A DNA stretch of 27,978 bases from NCBI GenBank assembly GCA_030685015.1, contig JAUXWS010000010.1:1-27978 (forward strand). Direction: 5' to 3'. Shown here in pieces: positions 6,466-15,900 of this stretch (the first letter of the stretch is position 1; each line of letters starts with the position of its first letter). Source of the DNA: a bacterium (GTDB lineage: Bacteria > CAIWAD01). The translations under genes were made by a program, and so were the position numbers. The notes beneath the pieces were generated by a model. That model was not told the DNA's origin and ran no database searches. It saw only the letters and a list, made by a program, of their open reading frames with translations.

Positions 6466-7739
6466 TCCCCGGGTCCCGCGTCCTGCTGCTCTCCTGGCGC
6501 GAGGGCCGCCGCAGCCTGGCGGGACACAAACTGCGCACGGCCCTCACCATGTTGGGCATGATCTTCGGCGTGGGGGCGGTCATCGCCATGCTGGCCATTG
6601 GCGAGGGGGCGCGCCGCCAGGCCCTCGAGCGCCTCAAGCGCCTGGGGGCGGAGAACATCCTGATCGAGGCCCTGCCCGCCGACCAGATTCCCCCCGAGGA
6701 CAGGCCGCTCAACTCGCCCGGCCTGCAACGCCGGGACATGGCGGCCATCCTCGGCCTCTTGCCCGACGCCCGGGCCAGCGCCAGCCTCAAGCGTGAGCTG
6801 CCCCTCCAACTGGGGCGCCGCCGGCTGAAGGGACCCGTGCGCGGCGTGGACGAGGATTACCTGGACCTCTTTCCCGGCCTGGCCGTGCGGGGCCGGCCCC
6901 TCGCCGCCCACGACGGGCGCCACGCCTCCCGCGTCTGCCTGCTCAGCGCCACGGCCCAGGCGCAATTGGGCGGCGGCGACGGACTGCTGGGCCGCCAGGT
7001 CAAGCTGGGCGGCGAGTGGTACCAGGTGGTGGGCGTCATGGCCAGCGCGCCCGAGGGCGGCGCCGCCCAGGGCGGCCCCTCCAGCCAGGAAGCAGGCGGA
7101 AACAAGGGGGTGGAGGGCGGCGAGGATCCGGTCCTCGCCTGGATTCCTTTCGCCACCATGGCGACCCGCCATGCCCCGGAGGGGCGCGCCGGGCGGGTGG
7201 ACCAGGTGGTGGTGCGCGCCGCCTCCGCCGAGCGGGTGGCCGAGACGGCCCGCCTGGTGCGGGCGGTGATCGAGCGGCGGCACCTGGGAGCGCGCGACAC
7301 GCGCCTGACCGTTCCCCTGGAGCTGATCCGCCAGCAGCAGGCCACCCAGCGCATGTTCAACCTGGTGATGGGGGCCATCGCCTCCATCTCCCTCATCGTG
7401 GGCGGCATCGGCATCATGAACATCATGCTGGCGGGCGTGCTGGAACGGACGCGGGAGATCGGCGTGCGCCGGGCGCTGGGCGCCACCGCCGCCGAGGTGG
7501 AGCTGCAGTTCCTGGTGGAGGCTGTTCTCATCTCGGTGGGGGGCGGCCTGGCCGGCATTGCCCTGGGTCTTGCCCTCGCCCGGGGGATCAGCGGCCTGGC
7601 GGGCTGGGAGACGGCCGTCCAGCCCTGGAGCGTGGCCCTCGCCTTCGGCGTCTCCGTCCTCATCGGCCTCGCCTTCGGCCTGATGCCGGCCCGCAGCGCC
7701 GCCCGCCTGGACCCCATCGAGGCCCTCCGCCATGAGTAG
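6462..7739 (+). CDS. MacB/FtsX-type ABC transporter permease
   Basis: The protein has 425 residues. An N-terminal membrane segment (about residues 27-48, 'TALTMLGMIFGVGAVIAMLA') is followed by a periplasmic MacB-PCD-type domain (about 50-290) and three C-terminal membrane segments with the FtsX signature ('SLIVGGIGIMNIMLAGVLER' and 'TREIGVRRALGA'). These permeases act as mechanotransmitters driven by a cytoplasmic ATPase and pass substrates such as peptides, lipids or macrolides to the adaptor and TolC. No Walker motifs are present here and no ATPase gene lies in the cluster, so the ATPase must be encoded elsewhere. GTG start, overlapping the adaptor stop by four bases; eight bases overlap the TolC-family gene. 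The substrate is unknown. Confidence 0.9.
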   Translation: MIPGSRVLLLSWREGRRSLAGHKLRTALTMLGMIFGVGAVIAMLAIGEGARRQALERLKRLGAENILIEALPADQIPPEDRPLNSPGLQRRDMAAILGLLPDARASASLKRELPLQLGRRRLKGPVRGVDEDYLDLFPGLAVRGRPLAAHDGRHASRVCLLSATAQAQLGGGDGLLGRQVKLGGEWYQVVGVMASAPEGGAAQGGPSSQEAGGNKGVEGGEDPVLAWIPFATMATRHAPEGRAGRVDQVVVRAASAERVAETARLVRAVIERRHLGARDTRLTVPLELIRQQQATQRMFNLVMGAIASISLIVGGIGIMNIMLAGVLERTREIGVRRALGATAAEVELQFLVEAVLISVGGGLAGIALGLALARGISGLAGWETAVQPWSVALAFGVSVLIGLAFGLMPARSAARLDPIEALRHE

Positions 7740-9279
7740 TCGGAGTGTCTTCAGCATCCTCCTCGTCCTGCTGGGCCTCCAGGCCGGCCGCCTGCCCGCG
7801 GAGGAGCAGGAGACCCACCCCCCGCCCGCGGGCCTGCTCGATCTTGAAGAGGCCTTGGCCCGTGCCCTGGCCGGCCACCGCGAGGTGGAGGGAGCCCGTC
7901 TGGCGTTGCTCGAATCCCGCCTGGCCCGCGAGGCGGCGCGCTTGCGCCTCACCCCCCGTCTCACCCTCACCCTGCGCGCCCCCTCCATCATCGATTCGCG
8001 CAACGAGACCTGGACCGCCCAGGGGGATTCCCTGCGCCTCGTCTGGGTGGACTGGAACCAGCGGCGGGAGAGCGGCGGCCTGGCCCTCAACCAGGAGCTG
8101 CCCCTGGGCACGCGCCTGGGCCTCTCCGCCGACACCTGGCATCGCCGTTCCGACACGGGCAGCTTCGACGAGGAGTACGGCGGCGCCTGGTCGGCGCGTG
8201 TCCGCCAGAGCCTGCTGCCCCGTTCCCTGCTCCTGGGCGACCTGGTCGAGAGCGGGCGGGAGGCGGAGCAGGCCGGATTGGAAGCCCTCGAACAGCTGGC
8301 GGACTTCCGCCACCGCGTCGCCCTTGCCTTTCTCGCCCTGCTGCAGCGGCAGGAGGGCATGGCCCTGGCCCGCCAGGACCTGAGCGTCTCCCGGGGCAAC
8401 CTGGAGCGGGCCGCCTCCCGCTTCGAGGCCGGCCTCATCGCCGAGAGCGACTATCTCAAGGTGGAGCTGGACGACCTGCGCCTGCGTGCCTCCTTCCAGA
8501 CGGATTCCCTGGCGACCGTGCTGGCGGGGCGCGATTTCATGCGCCTGCTGGGGGGGACCGAGGCGACGGCCCCGCCCCTGGATCCCCGCCTGCCCGCCGC
8601 AGCCGGGCCGCAGGACCGCGCCGCCCTGGCCGCCTTGCTCGCGGCGGGCAACGCCGGGTTGGCCCGCCAGCGGCTGGAGAGCCTCAAGGCGCGCCGGGAG
8701 CAGCGCCGCGCCCGGGTGGACCGCCTGCCCGAGCTGGAGCTGGACGCCGCCTGGACCTGGCGCGAGGAGGGCGGGAACTGGCTGTGGCGGCCCGACGAGC
8801 CGGTCCTCGACCGCTCCATCAGCCTCGATCTCAGCTGGCCCCTCCTGGCCGGGGGCGAGCGCGGGCGGGCCCTCCGCAGCGCCGGGATCCACCTGCGGCG
8901 CCAGGAGTTGCGTCTGCGCGAGCTGGAGGAGAGTCTGGCCGCGACCCTGGAGCAGTTCTGGTTGCGAAGCGAGGAGCTGCGCCTGCAGGCACCGCTGCTG
9001 GAGCGCCAGCTGGAGCTGGCCGAGCGGGACGCCGCAATCAGCCGGGAGCGCTTCGCCGCCGGCCAGATCACCAGCCAGGACCTGATTGACGCCGACCGCG
9101 CCCTCTCCCGCGCCCGCCTGCAGGCGCTGGAGATGCGCGTGGCCCAGGTCCGCGTCCGCCTCGACCTGGAACGGCTGACCGGCCAGGACCGGGAGGCCGT
9201 GCGGCTCGTGCTGGAGGAACAGGCCATCGGACAGTATCCAGTGCCCAGTGGCCAGTGGCCACTGACCACTTATCACTGA
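7732..9279 (+). CDS. TolC-family outer-membrane efflux channel
   Basis: The protein has 515 residues with an N-terminal signal peptide ('SILLVLLGLQAGRLPA'). Two related halves follow, with the long amphipathic helices of outer-membrane efflux proteins: 'LDLEEALARALAGHREVEGA' opens the first half, 'ASRFEAGLIAESDYLKVELD' is the usual 'R...G..s..d.l' motif, and 'RERFAAGQITSQDLIDADRA' repeats it in the second half. It would form a trimeric channel through the outer membrane and complete the tripartite pump with the two genes upstream. The last roughly 17 residues are encoded by a heptamer repeat (9232-9287) and look like an accidental extension. The start overlaps the permease stop (ATGAGTAG). 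Confidence 0.9.
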   Translation: MSSRSVFSILLVLLGLQAGRLPAEEQETHPPPAGLLDLEEALARALAGHREVEGARLALLESRLAREAARLRLTPRLTLTLRAPSIIDSRNETWTAQGDSLRLVWVDWNQRRESGGLALNQELPLGTRLGLSADTWHRRSDTGSFDEEYGGAWSARVRQSLLPRSLLLGDLVESGREAEQAGLEALEQLADFRHRVALAFLALLQRQEGMALARQDLSVSRGNLERAASRFEAGLIAESDYLKVELDDLRLRASFQTDSLATVLAGRDFMRLLGGTEATAPPLDPRLPAAAGPQDRAALAALLAAGNAGLARQRLESLKARREQRRARVDRLPELELDAAWTWREEGGNWLWRPDEPVLDRSISLDLSWPLLAGGERGRALRSAGIHLRRQELRLRELEESLAATLEQFWLRSEELRLQAPLLERQLELAERDAAISRERFAAGQITSQDLIDADRALSRARLQALEMRVAQVRVRLDLERLTGQDREAVRLVLEEQAIGQYPVPSGQWPLTTYH

Positions 9280-9287
9280 CCACTGCC
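9232..9287. repeat. Eight tandem heptamers (STRR-like)
   Basis: Eight consecutive 7-base units can be read without interruption: CAGTATC, CAGTGCC, CAGTGGC, CAGTGGC, CACTGAC, CACTTAT, CACTGAC and CACTGCC. The first four are mainly CAGTGNC and the last four CACTNNC, so the two halves are near inverted copies and can pair. Short tandem heptamers of this kind are known from cyanobacteria and other genomes. The run covers the last TolC codons, the stop and the sequence before the next ATG. Confidence 0.8.
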
Positions 9288-9288
9288 C

Positions 9289-10086
9289 ATGCTGCCCGAC
9301 CTGCACCTGCATACCCCCCGCTGCCGGCACGCTGTCGGCGAGCCGGATGAATACGCCCAGGCAGCCTGGAAGGCCGGCCTGCGCCGCATCGTCTTCACCG
9401 ACCACGCCCCCCTCGACGACCGCATGGATCTGGTCCATCGCATGGCCTGCGCCGAACTGGAGGCCTATCATGACCAGATTCGCGCCCTGGCCGCGGCCTG
9501 GCGCGGGCGGCTCGAGATCGGAGTGGGGCTGGAGGTGGACTGGCTGGAGGGCTTCCAGGAGATCAACCGCGCCGTGGTGGGGGCGCGGGACTGGGACCTC
9601 TGCCTGGGCAGCGTCCATTTCATCCCGGGAGCGCAGGGCTGGGATTTCATCATCCGCTGCGCGCCGGAGCGCGAGTCGGCGGTGCTGGAAGCCTACTGGC
9701 AGGCCTGGGGCGACGCCGCGGCGAGCGGGCTTTTCCACGCCATGAGCCATCCCGACGTCTACCGGATGATCGAGCGGGAGCCCCTCCCCGGCGAACGCGA
9801 GCTGGCCTGCCGCGCCCTGGACCGCGCCGCGCGGGCCGGGGTGGCGGTGGAGTGCAACACCAGCCTCTTGCGCAAGGGCGCGGCCACCCTTTACCCCGCC
9901 CCCTGGCTGTTGGAGGAGGTGCTGGCGCGCGGCATGCCCCTCACCAGCGCCTCCGATGCCCACCACCCGGAGCAGGCCGGGTCGGGCTTCGCCCTCCTGG
10001 CGGAGCTGGCCCGGCGGGATGCCCGCGTCTGCTTCACGGACTTTCGACAGGGAGTTCCCCGCCCCATCCCGACCCCGCGACTCTGA
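9289..10086 (+). CDS. PHP-domain phosphatase, histidinol-phosphatase (HisJ/HisK) type
   Basis: The 265-residue protein has the PHP metal-binding pattern: 'DLHLHTPRCRHA' (His6, His8), 'FTDHAP' (Asp38, His39), 'GLEVDW' (Glu82), 'GSVHFI' (His110), 'MSHPDV' (His154), and 'SASDAHH' (Asp223, His225). This fits the trinuclear-metal histidinol-phosphate phosphatases of the HisK type, the last but one step of histidine synthesis, but related PHP proteins act on other phosphates, and no his gene is near. It starts nine bases after the TolC stop. There is no ribosome-binding site, because the heptamer repeat fills that place; translation may depend on reinitiation after TolC. The gene is convergent with the Rrf2-type gene; the 69 bases between show no clear terminator. 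Confidence 0.85.
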   Translation: MLPDLHLHTPRCRHAVGEPDEYAQAAWKAGLRRIVFTDHAPLDDRMDLVHRMACAELEAYHDQIRALAAAWRGRLEIGVGLEVDWLEGFQEINRAVVGARDWDLCLGSVHFIPGAQGWDFIIRCAPERESAVLEAYWQAWGDAAASGLFHAMSHPDVYRMIEREPLPGERELACRALDRAARAGVAVECNTSLLRKGAATLYPAPWLLEEVLARGMPLTSASDAHHPEQAGSGFALLAELARRDARVCFTDFRQGVPRPIPTPRL

Positions 10087-10155
10087 ACGCAGGCGGGACG
10101 CGGAGGGTGTTGACCGCCGTGCCGGCCACCGCAGGACCCCACCCGGGCAGGAGGG

Positions 10156-10563
10156 TCAGAAGCGCGTGCCCTGCTGCAGGTCGGCCAGGGTGTGCTCGTA
10201 GATCATCTTCCGCACGCCCGCCAGCTGCGGCTCCCAGAGATGGTGCATGCAGCAGGGGTTCTGGTCGTCGCAGCTGGGGTAGCCCAGCACGCAGCGGTGG
10301 TAGTTGGCCAGGCCCTCCACCACCTCGACGATCTGATGGAGATGGATCTGGTCCAGGGGCCGCGCGATGCGGTAGCCCCCGCGCTTGCCCTGGGTGGAGC
10401 TGAGCAGGCCCGCCTGGCTGAGCTGGGTCATGAGGCGGGCCAGGTATTTATAGGGGATTTCCAGCTTCTCCGCCAGCCGGGCCACGGACATCAACTCGTC
10501 CGGCTGGCGGGCCATGTAGGACATGGCGCGGATGGCATACTCGGTGGTCTTGGACAGACGCAT
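10156..10563 (-). CDS. Rrf2-family transcriptional regulator with Fe-S-type cysteines
   Basis: The 135-residue protein has the Rrf2 winged-helix pattern: 'MRLSKTTEYAIRAMSYMA' at the start, the recognition region 'IPYKYLARLMTQLSQAGLL' (36-54) and the wing 'TQGKRGGYRIAR' (57-68). Cysteines 91, 98, 104 and 105 (C-x6-C-x5-CC) are placed as in the [Fe-S] cluster loop of IscR/NsrR-type members, so it may sense iron-sulfur status, oxygen or nitric oxide. The spacing is close to, but not the same as, the usual one. AGGAAG lies a few bases before the ATG. It is divergent from purL and may control its own gene or the purL operon. No matching operator could be identified. Confidence 0.92.
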   Translation of the reverse strand: MRLSKTTEYAIRAMSYMARQPDELMSVARLAEKLEIPYKYLARLMTQLSQAGLLSSTQGKRGGYRIARPLDQIHLHQIVEVVEGLANYHRCVLGYPSCDDQNPCCMHHLWEPQLAGVRKMIYEHTLADLQQGTRF

Positions 10564-10652
10564 GATCTTCCTGACATGAATGATGACGGCGCGGGGGCCG
10601 GACCACATCCAACCTCGGCCCCAAGGTAGCAGTTCGGGCCGGGCCGCGAGCT

Positions 10653-10661
10653 TGCTACATT
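10653..10661 (+). promoter_or_regulatory. Candidate extended -10 promoter for the purL operon
   Basis: TTGCTACATTCC (10652-10663) in the 145-bp rrf2/purL gap reads as an extended -10 element (TGC plus TACATT). It lies about 50 bases before the purL ATG and resembles the TGGTACTTTCC found at the same distance before the dipeptidase gene. A weak 6-bp inverted repeat (GTAGCA 10626-10631 and TGCTAC 10653-10658) overlaps it. No good -35 box is visible. Confidence 0.35.
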
Positions 10662-10708
10662 CCCCCTGCGGGCGTCGGACCCGCCCACAGCCAAGCAGGA
10701 AGGACGCC

Positions 10709-12949
10709 ATGCGGCAACGCGAGCCGGAGCCCACCCTTGACCATGCCCGGGAGCACGGGCTGACCGATGAGGAATTCGCCCGCATCCATGAGATCCTCGG
10801 TCGCGCCCCCAGCTGGGCGGAGCTGGGTGTCTACAGCGTGATGTGGTCCGAGCACTGCTCCTACAAGAACTCCATCGCCCGCCTCAAGACCCTGCCCCGC
10901 TCGGGCGGGCGCCTCCTGGTGGAGGCGGGGGAGGAGAACGCCGGCCTCGTGGACATCGGGGACGGCCTGGCCGTGGCCTTCAAGATCGAGAGCCACAACC
11001 ACCCCTCCGCCGTGGAGCCCTACCAGGGCGCCGCCACCGGAGTGGGCGGCATCATGCGCGACATCTTCACCATGGGCGCGCGCCCCATCTGCAGCCTCAA
11101 CTCGCTGCGCTTCCCCGCCCTCTCCCACGACACGACGCGCTGGCTGGTGGACGGCATCGTGCGCGGCATCGGCGACTACGGCAACTGCCTGGGCATTCCC
11201 ACGGTGGGCGGCGAGGTGCAGTTCGACGCCGCCTACAACGGCAATCCCCTGGTCAACGCCATGACGGTGGGCATCGTCCGCCACGACCAGACGGCCAGCG
11301 CCGTGGCGCGGGGGGCGGGCAACCCCGTCTTCCTGGTGGGCGCCTCCACCGGCCGCGACGGCATCCATGGCGCCACCTTCGCCAGCGTCGAGCTGTCGCA
11401 GGAGAGCGAGGAGAAGCGCTCCAGCGTCCAGGTGGGAGACCCCTTCTCCGAGAAGCTGCTGCTCGAGGCCACGCTGGAAATGATCCAGTCCGGCGATCTG
11501 GTGGGCATCCAGGACATGGGGGCGGCGGGGATCACCTGCTCCTGCAGCGAGATGAGCGCCAAGGGGGAGGCCGGCATCCGCATCGAGATCGAGCGGGTGC
11601 CCCAGCGCGAGAGCGGCATGACGGCCTACGAGGTGCTGCTCTCGGAATCCCAGGAGCGCATGCTGGTCGTGGTGAGCAAGGGGCGCGAGGAGACGGTGCG
11701 GCGCATCTGCGCGCGCTGGGACATCCACTGCGCCCAGATCGGGGAGGTGACGGACACGGGCCGCTTCGAAGTCTTCCACCACGGGGAGCGGGTGGTGGAC
11801 GTCCCCGCCCACTCGCTCGTCCTGGGCGGCGGCGCCCCCGTCTACCAGCGCGAATGGCGCGAGCCGGCCGACCACGCCCGGCACCGTGGGCGCGATCTGT
11901 CCACCGTGCCGCCGCCCGCCGATCTGGGCGCCGAACTGCTGGCCCTGCTGGCCCATGAGAATGTTTGCAGCCGGCGCTGGATCTACCGCCAGTACGACCA
12001 CATGATCGGCACCGCCACCGAGATCCGTCCCGGCGCCGACGCCGCCGTGGTGCGGATCAAGGGCACGGACAAGCGTCTGGCGGTGGCCGTCGACTGCAAT
12101 GCCCGCCTTGTGCAACTGGACCCGCGCCGCGGCGCCCGCGCCGCCGTGGCCGAGGCGGCCCGCAACATCGCCTGCGCCGGGGCCGTGCCGCTGGCCATCA
12201 CCAACTGCCTCAACTTCGGCAACCCCTACGATCCCGAGATCTATTGGCAGTTCCGCGAGGCGGTGGACGGCATGGGTGAGGCCTGTCGCGCCTTTGACAC
12301 GCCGGTGACGGGCGGCAACGTCAGCTTTTACAACGAAAGCCCGCACGGGGCCGTCCATCCAACTCCCGTCATCGGGATGGTGGGCCTGCTCGAGGGCGTG
12401 GAGCCCGTGCCCTCGGCCTTCCGCGGGGAGGACGAGCTGGTCCTTCTGGCGGGGAGGCCGGACAGTGCCCTGGGGGGCAGCCTCTTCCTTGAGCGGCGAC
12501 TGGGGGAACTGACCGGTGCCGTGCCCGAGGTGGACCTGGAGCACGAGTGCGCCCTGCAAGCCTTCCTGGCGGCGGCGGCGGCGGCCGGCCTGCTGCGCAG
12601 CGCCCACGACGTGTCCGAGGGCGGGCTGGCCGTCACCCTGGCCGAGGCCTGCCTGCTCGACGAGACGCGCCAGGTGGGCTGCACGGTCGACCTCGCGCCG
12701 CTGCTCGCGCCCGGACTGGACGCCCCGCGCCTCCTCTTCGCCGAGACGCCGGGGCTGGTCGTCCTCAGCGCGTTGCCCGAGCATCGGGCCGAGCTGGCCG
12801 ATCTGGCGCGGCGGCACGGCCTGCCCCTGCGCGAGATCGGCGCCACGGGCGGCGACCGCCTCCTGATCGAAGGCATGGTGGATCTGGCCGTGACGGGCAT
12901 GGCCGAAACCTGGTGGACCAGCCTGGAGCGCCGCCTGGAGCAATCATGA
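10709..12949 (+). CDS. purL: Phosphoribosylformylglycinamidine synthase, PurL subunit
   Basis: The 746-residue protein is the small form of PurL, which makes FGAM from FGAR, ATP and ammonia in purine synthesis together with PurS and the glutaminase PurQ. Signatures are 'SEHCSYKNS' near residue 50, '[20 protein letters not shown]' (about 93-112), '[17 protein letters not shown]', '[11 protein letters not shown]', '[17 protein letters not shown]', '[11 protein letters not shown]' and '[16 protein letters not shown]'. All ATP- and substrate-binding parts seem intact. AGGAAGGA lies 4 bases before the ATG at 10709, which settles the start against a longer in-frame extension. No purQ or purS gene is adjacent; instead the next gene is an envelope protein whose ATG overlaps the purL stop, an unusual context. 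Confidence 0.97.
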   Translation: MRQREPEPTLDHAREHGLTDEEFARIHEILGRAPSWAELGVYSVMWSEHCSYKNSIARLKTLPRSGGRLLVEAGEENAGLVDIGDGLAVAFKIESHNHPSAVEPYQGAATGVGGIMRDIFTMGARPICSLNSLRFPALSHDTTRWLVDGIVRGIGDYGNCLGIPTVGGEVQFDAAYNGNPLVNAMTVGIVRHDQTASAVARGAGNPVFLVGASTGRDGIHGATFASVELSQESEEKRSSVQVGDPFSEKLLLEATLEMIQSGDLVGIQDMGAAGITCSCSEMSAKGEAGIRIEIERVPQRESGMTAYEVLLSESQERMLVVVSKGREETVRRICARWDIHCAQIGEVTDTGRFEVFHHGERVVDVPAHSLVLGGGAPVYQREWREPADHARHRGRDLSTVPPPADLGAELLALLAHENVCSRRWIYRQYDHMIGTATEIRPGADAAVVRIKGTDKRLAVAVDCNARLVQLDPRRGARAAVAEAARNIACAGAVPLAITNCLNFGNPYDPEIYWQFREAVDGMGEACRAFDTPVTGGNVSFYNESPHGAVHPTPVIGMVGLLEGVEPVPSAFRGEDELVLLAGRPDSALGGSLFLERRLGELTGAVPEVDLEHECALQAFLAAAAAAGLLRSAHDVSEGGLAVTLAEACLLDETRQVGCTVDLAPLLAPGLDAPRLLFAETPGLVVLSALPEHRAELADLARRHGLPLREIGATGGDRLLIEGMVDLAVTGMAETWWTSLERRLEQS

Positions 12950-15900
12950 AAGCGGACCGGCCGAGCGCGGCGGAATTGCCTTCCCCCGGGGGCGGGCCCG
13001 TCGCGCCGGATGCCCCCGTGGCGGAGACGCCGCCGCCCCGCCGTCGCCGCCGCTGGCTGCGGCGCCTTTTCCTCAGCGCCCTGCTGGCCGCGGCCGTCCT
13101 GCTCCTCGGCGCCGCTGTTCTTCTGCAGGATCAGCGCGTGGGGCTCCTGCTGGGCGACCAGCTGGGCGCCGCCCTGGGCACGAGCGTCAGCCTGGACTTC
13201 GAGCGGCGCGGACTGCGCCATTGGGAGCTGCGCAACGTGGAAGTGGGCGGCGACAGCCTGGGCCGCCCGTTTCTGCAGGCCGCCCGCATCGGTTTCTACC
13301 CCCGTCCCGGCTTCATGCTTGAGAAGCGCCTGCGCCTGGACTCCCTGGTCGTGGCGGGCCTGACCCTCAACCTCAGCTGGCAGGACAGCCTGCTTCTCCC
13401 CGCCTGGCTGGATCTGGCGAACGAGGCGGGGGAGGACAGCAGCATGGCCGATCCCCTCCGCCACCTGCGCCTGTTGGCCGACAGGGGCTGGGTGGTGGAC
13501 TCCACCCGCCTCATCCTGCGCGACCTGCGCCTGACCCTGGCCGGCCATCAAGGCGGACGGCCCCTCGACCTGGCCAGTCCAACCTTCGGCCTTGACCTGC
13601 GCCTGCCCCGCCTGGAGCCGAATGCCCTGCGGGAGGTGGCCGCAGGCCGGGTGCCGCCCCAGCTGCTCGCCGGCATGCTGCTGGGCTGGTCCGGGCCATG
13701 GCAGGACGCCGCACCCGGCCTTGACCTGCGTCCCCTGCCCCTGCCGCCCGGCCTCCGGCAAGCCCTGGCCGCCACCGGCCTGGACATGGCCCGCGGCCCG
13801 GATCTGCTGCAGCAGATCGACCTGAGGCTGGACCTGGTCCGTGACACCCTGCACCTGGGCGCGAGCCTCGATCTGCGGCCGCGCGATCTCATCCTCAATT
13901 GGGAGGGCCGCGCCACGCCGCTGCCGGAGCGCTTCCGCACCTCCGTGGAACTGGCCTGGCCCGTCCGCGAGAATCCCCTGCGCGCCGACGCCGTGCTTGA
14001 TCTGCTGCTGGTGGGCGAGGGGCTGGCCACCGACGGACGCCTGGAGGCCGCCCTGCGGCAGGTCGAGGACGGCTGGGAGGCGCAGGCCGACTGGTCGCAG
14101 CGCTTGGCCCTCGACCTGGATCGCCTGGGCGAACTGGGCCGCGCTTTGGAGCTGCCGCCCCTGGGCGGCACCCTGGAGCTGGAACTGGGCGGCACCTTGC
14201 GCCTGACCCTGTCCGAGGATTTCGGCACGGGGCAGGGCGCCTGGGAGGAGGTCCTGCGCCTGACGGCGGCCCGCCTGGAGCTGCCCGCCGCGGGACTGGC
14301 CGCCGAGGGGCTGGTCCTGCGTCAGGAACTGCGCGGGGATCTCGAGCTGGCCCATCCCCTGCCGCGGCAACCCCGCCTGGAGCTGAGCGCCAGCCTGGAG
14401 CGCCTGCTCCTCGCCCAGCCCCCCTTCGACGATCCCCAAGGCCTCGAGCTGCGCCTGGTGGTGGCAGGGTCCGGTCCGCGCGACAGCCTGGAGCTGGCGG
14501 CGGACCTGTCGGTGGCATCGTGGCAGGGCGGACGCATCGACCTCAGCGCCAATGGCCGGCTGCCCTCCCTGGCGGACTGGGCGGAGGATCTGGCGGCCTG
14601 GCAGGAGCAGCCGCAGCGCTTCCAGGATCTCCCTCTGCGCCTGGACCTGGAGACGAGCCGCCTGTCCCTGGACGGCCTGGATCCATCCCTCGGCGGCGGG
14701 CTGCGCGTCGCGGCGCAGGTGGAGGCGGGACATGGCCTGCGCTTCCAACTGGAGGCGATCCCCGGCGACCTGCAACTGGACGCCGCCGGACGCCGCCTCG
14801 ACCTGCCCCTGCACCGGCTGGAGATCTCCGGCGGCGCCCGCCTGGGCGACCTGTTCGCTCCTGTCCCCTGGCCGGACACGCTGTGGGCCGAACTGCGGCC
14901 CGAGCCCCTGCCCGCGCTGCAACTGCGCCTGGGCCGGACAGCGGACGGCGCCCGCCTCAAGGTGGACTGGACCCGGCTGGACCTGCCCCGCCTGATCGCC
15001 CTGCTGCCGCTGGAGTGGCGCCCCAGCGGAGTGAGTGTCGAGGCGGCGACGGCCGGCGGCGCCGCCGATCTGCACCTGGGCCGCCAGGGCGAGCCCCTGG
15101 GTGGCGAGCTGCGCCTCACCGTGGCGGGCGGCCGCCTGCGCGTGCCGGGCTGGCTGGCCGATGATGTGGGAGGAGAGGCCGTCTGCCAGCTGGACACCCT
15201 GGGCGCCGATTGGAGCCTGGACCTGCAGCTGGCCAGCCTGCAGATGGCCGATCCCGCCTGGTCCTGGGAGGGGTTCAGCCTGGCCGGCGCGGGGCGCCTG
15301 GATCTTCCCCTCAGCCTGGCGCTGGGCGACAGCCTCTGGCTGGAGCCCGGCCGCGGCGGCGCCCTCGCCGCGGGAGGGGACCTGCGCCTGGGCCTCGCCT
15401 CGCTGGATCTGGCGGGCCTTGTCTCGGTCCGGCTGGACGACTGGCGTGGCACCAGGCCGGACCTGGTGACGATGGAGCTGGGCCTGGGCGGCCGCCGCCT
15501 GCTGCGGCCCTGGCCGGGGCTGCAAATGGGCGGGCGCGTGAACCTGACCCAGCGCCTGGAGCGCCGCCCGGACGGCCTCTACGCCGTGGTGGGCGATCTG
15601 GTATGCCGCATCGACTCCCTCGATTGGCGGCAGGAGGCCCGGGTGACGGAACTGGCGCTCGACCTGCCCTTCACCCAGGTCTTCGCCCTGGAACCGGCCT
15701 TCGCGCTGGCCAGCGACCGCCGGCGCCAGCCGGTGGATTGGAACTCCCTGCGCGGCTGGGACCGGCGGCAGCCCGATTTCGAGGCCGATCCCCAGCGCCG
15801 GGCCGCGCTGCGGCAAGGGCGGGGCTGGCCCCTGCGCATCGCCCGGGTCCGCTATGGCGAATGGTCGATGGAAGCCCTGAGCGCCGACCTGCGCATCGGG

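Noticed and set aside
5865-8438. Minus-strand open frame of 857 codons across three efflux genes
   Set aside because: Arg/Ser/Ala-rich shadow without domains; it crosses three genes with clear family motifs.
10087-10155. Terminator between the convergent PHP and Rrf2-type genes
   Set aside because: I could find only short GC matches such as GTGCCGGCCAC, with no convincing stem-loop and T-tract.
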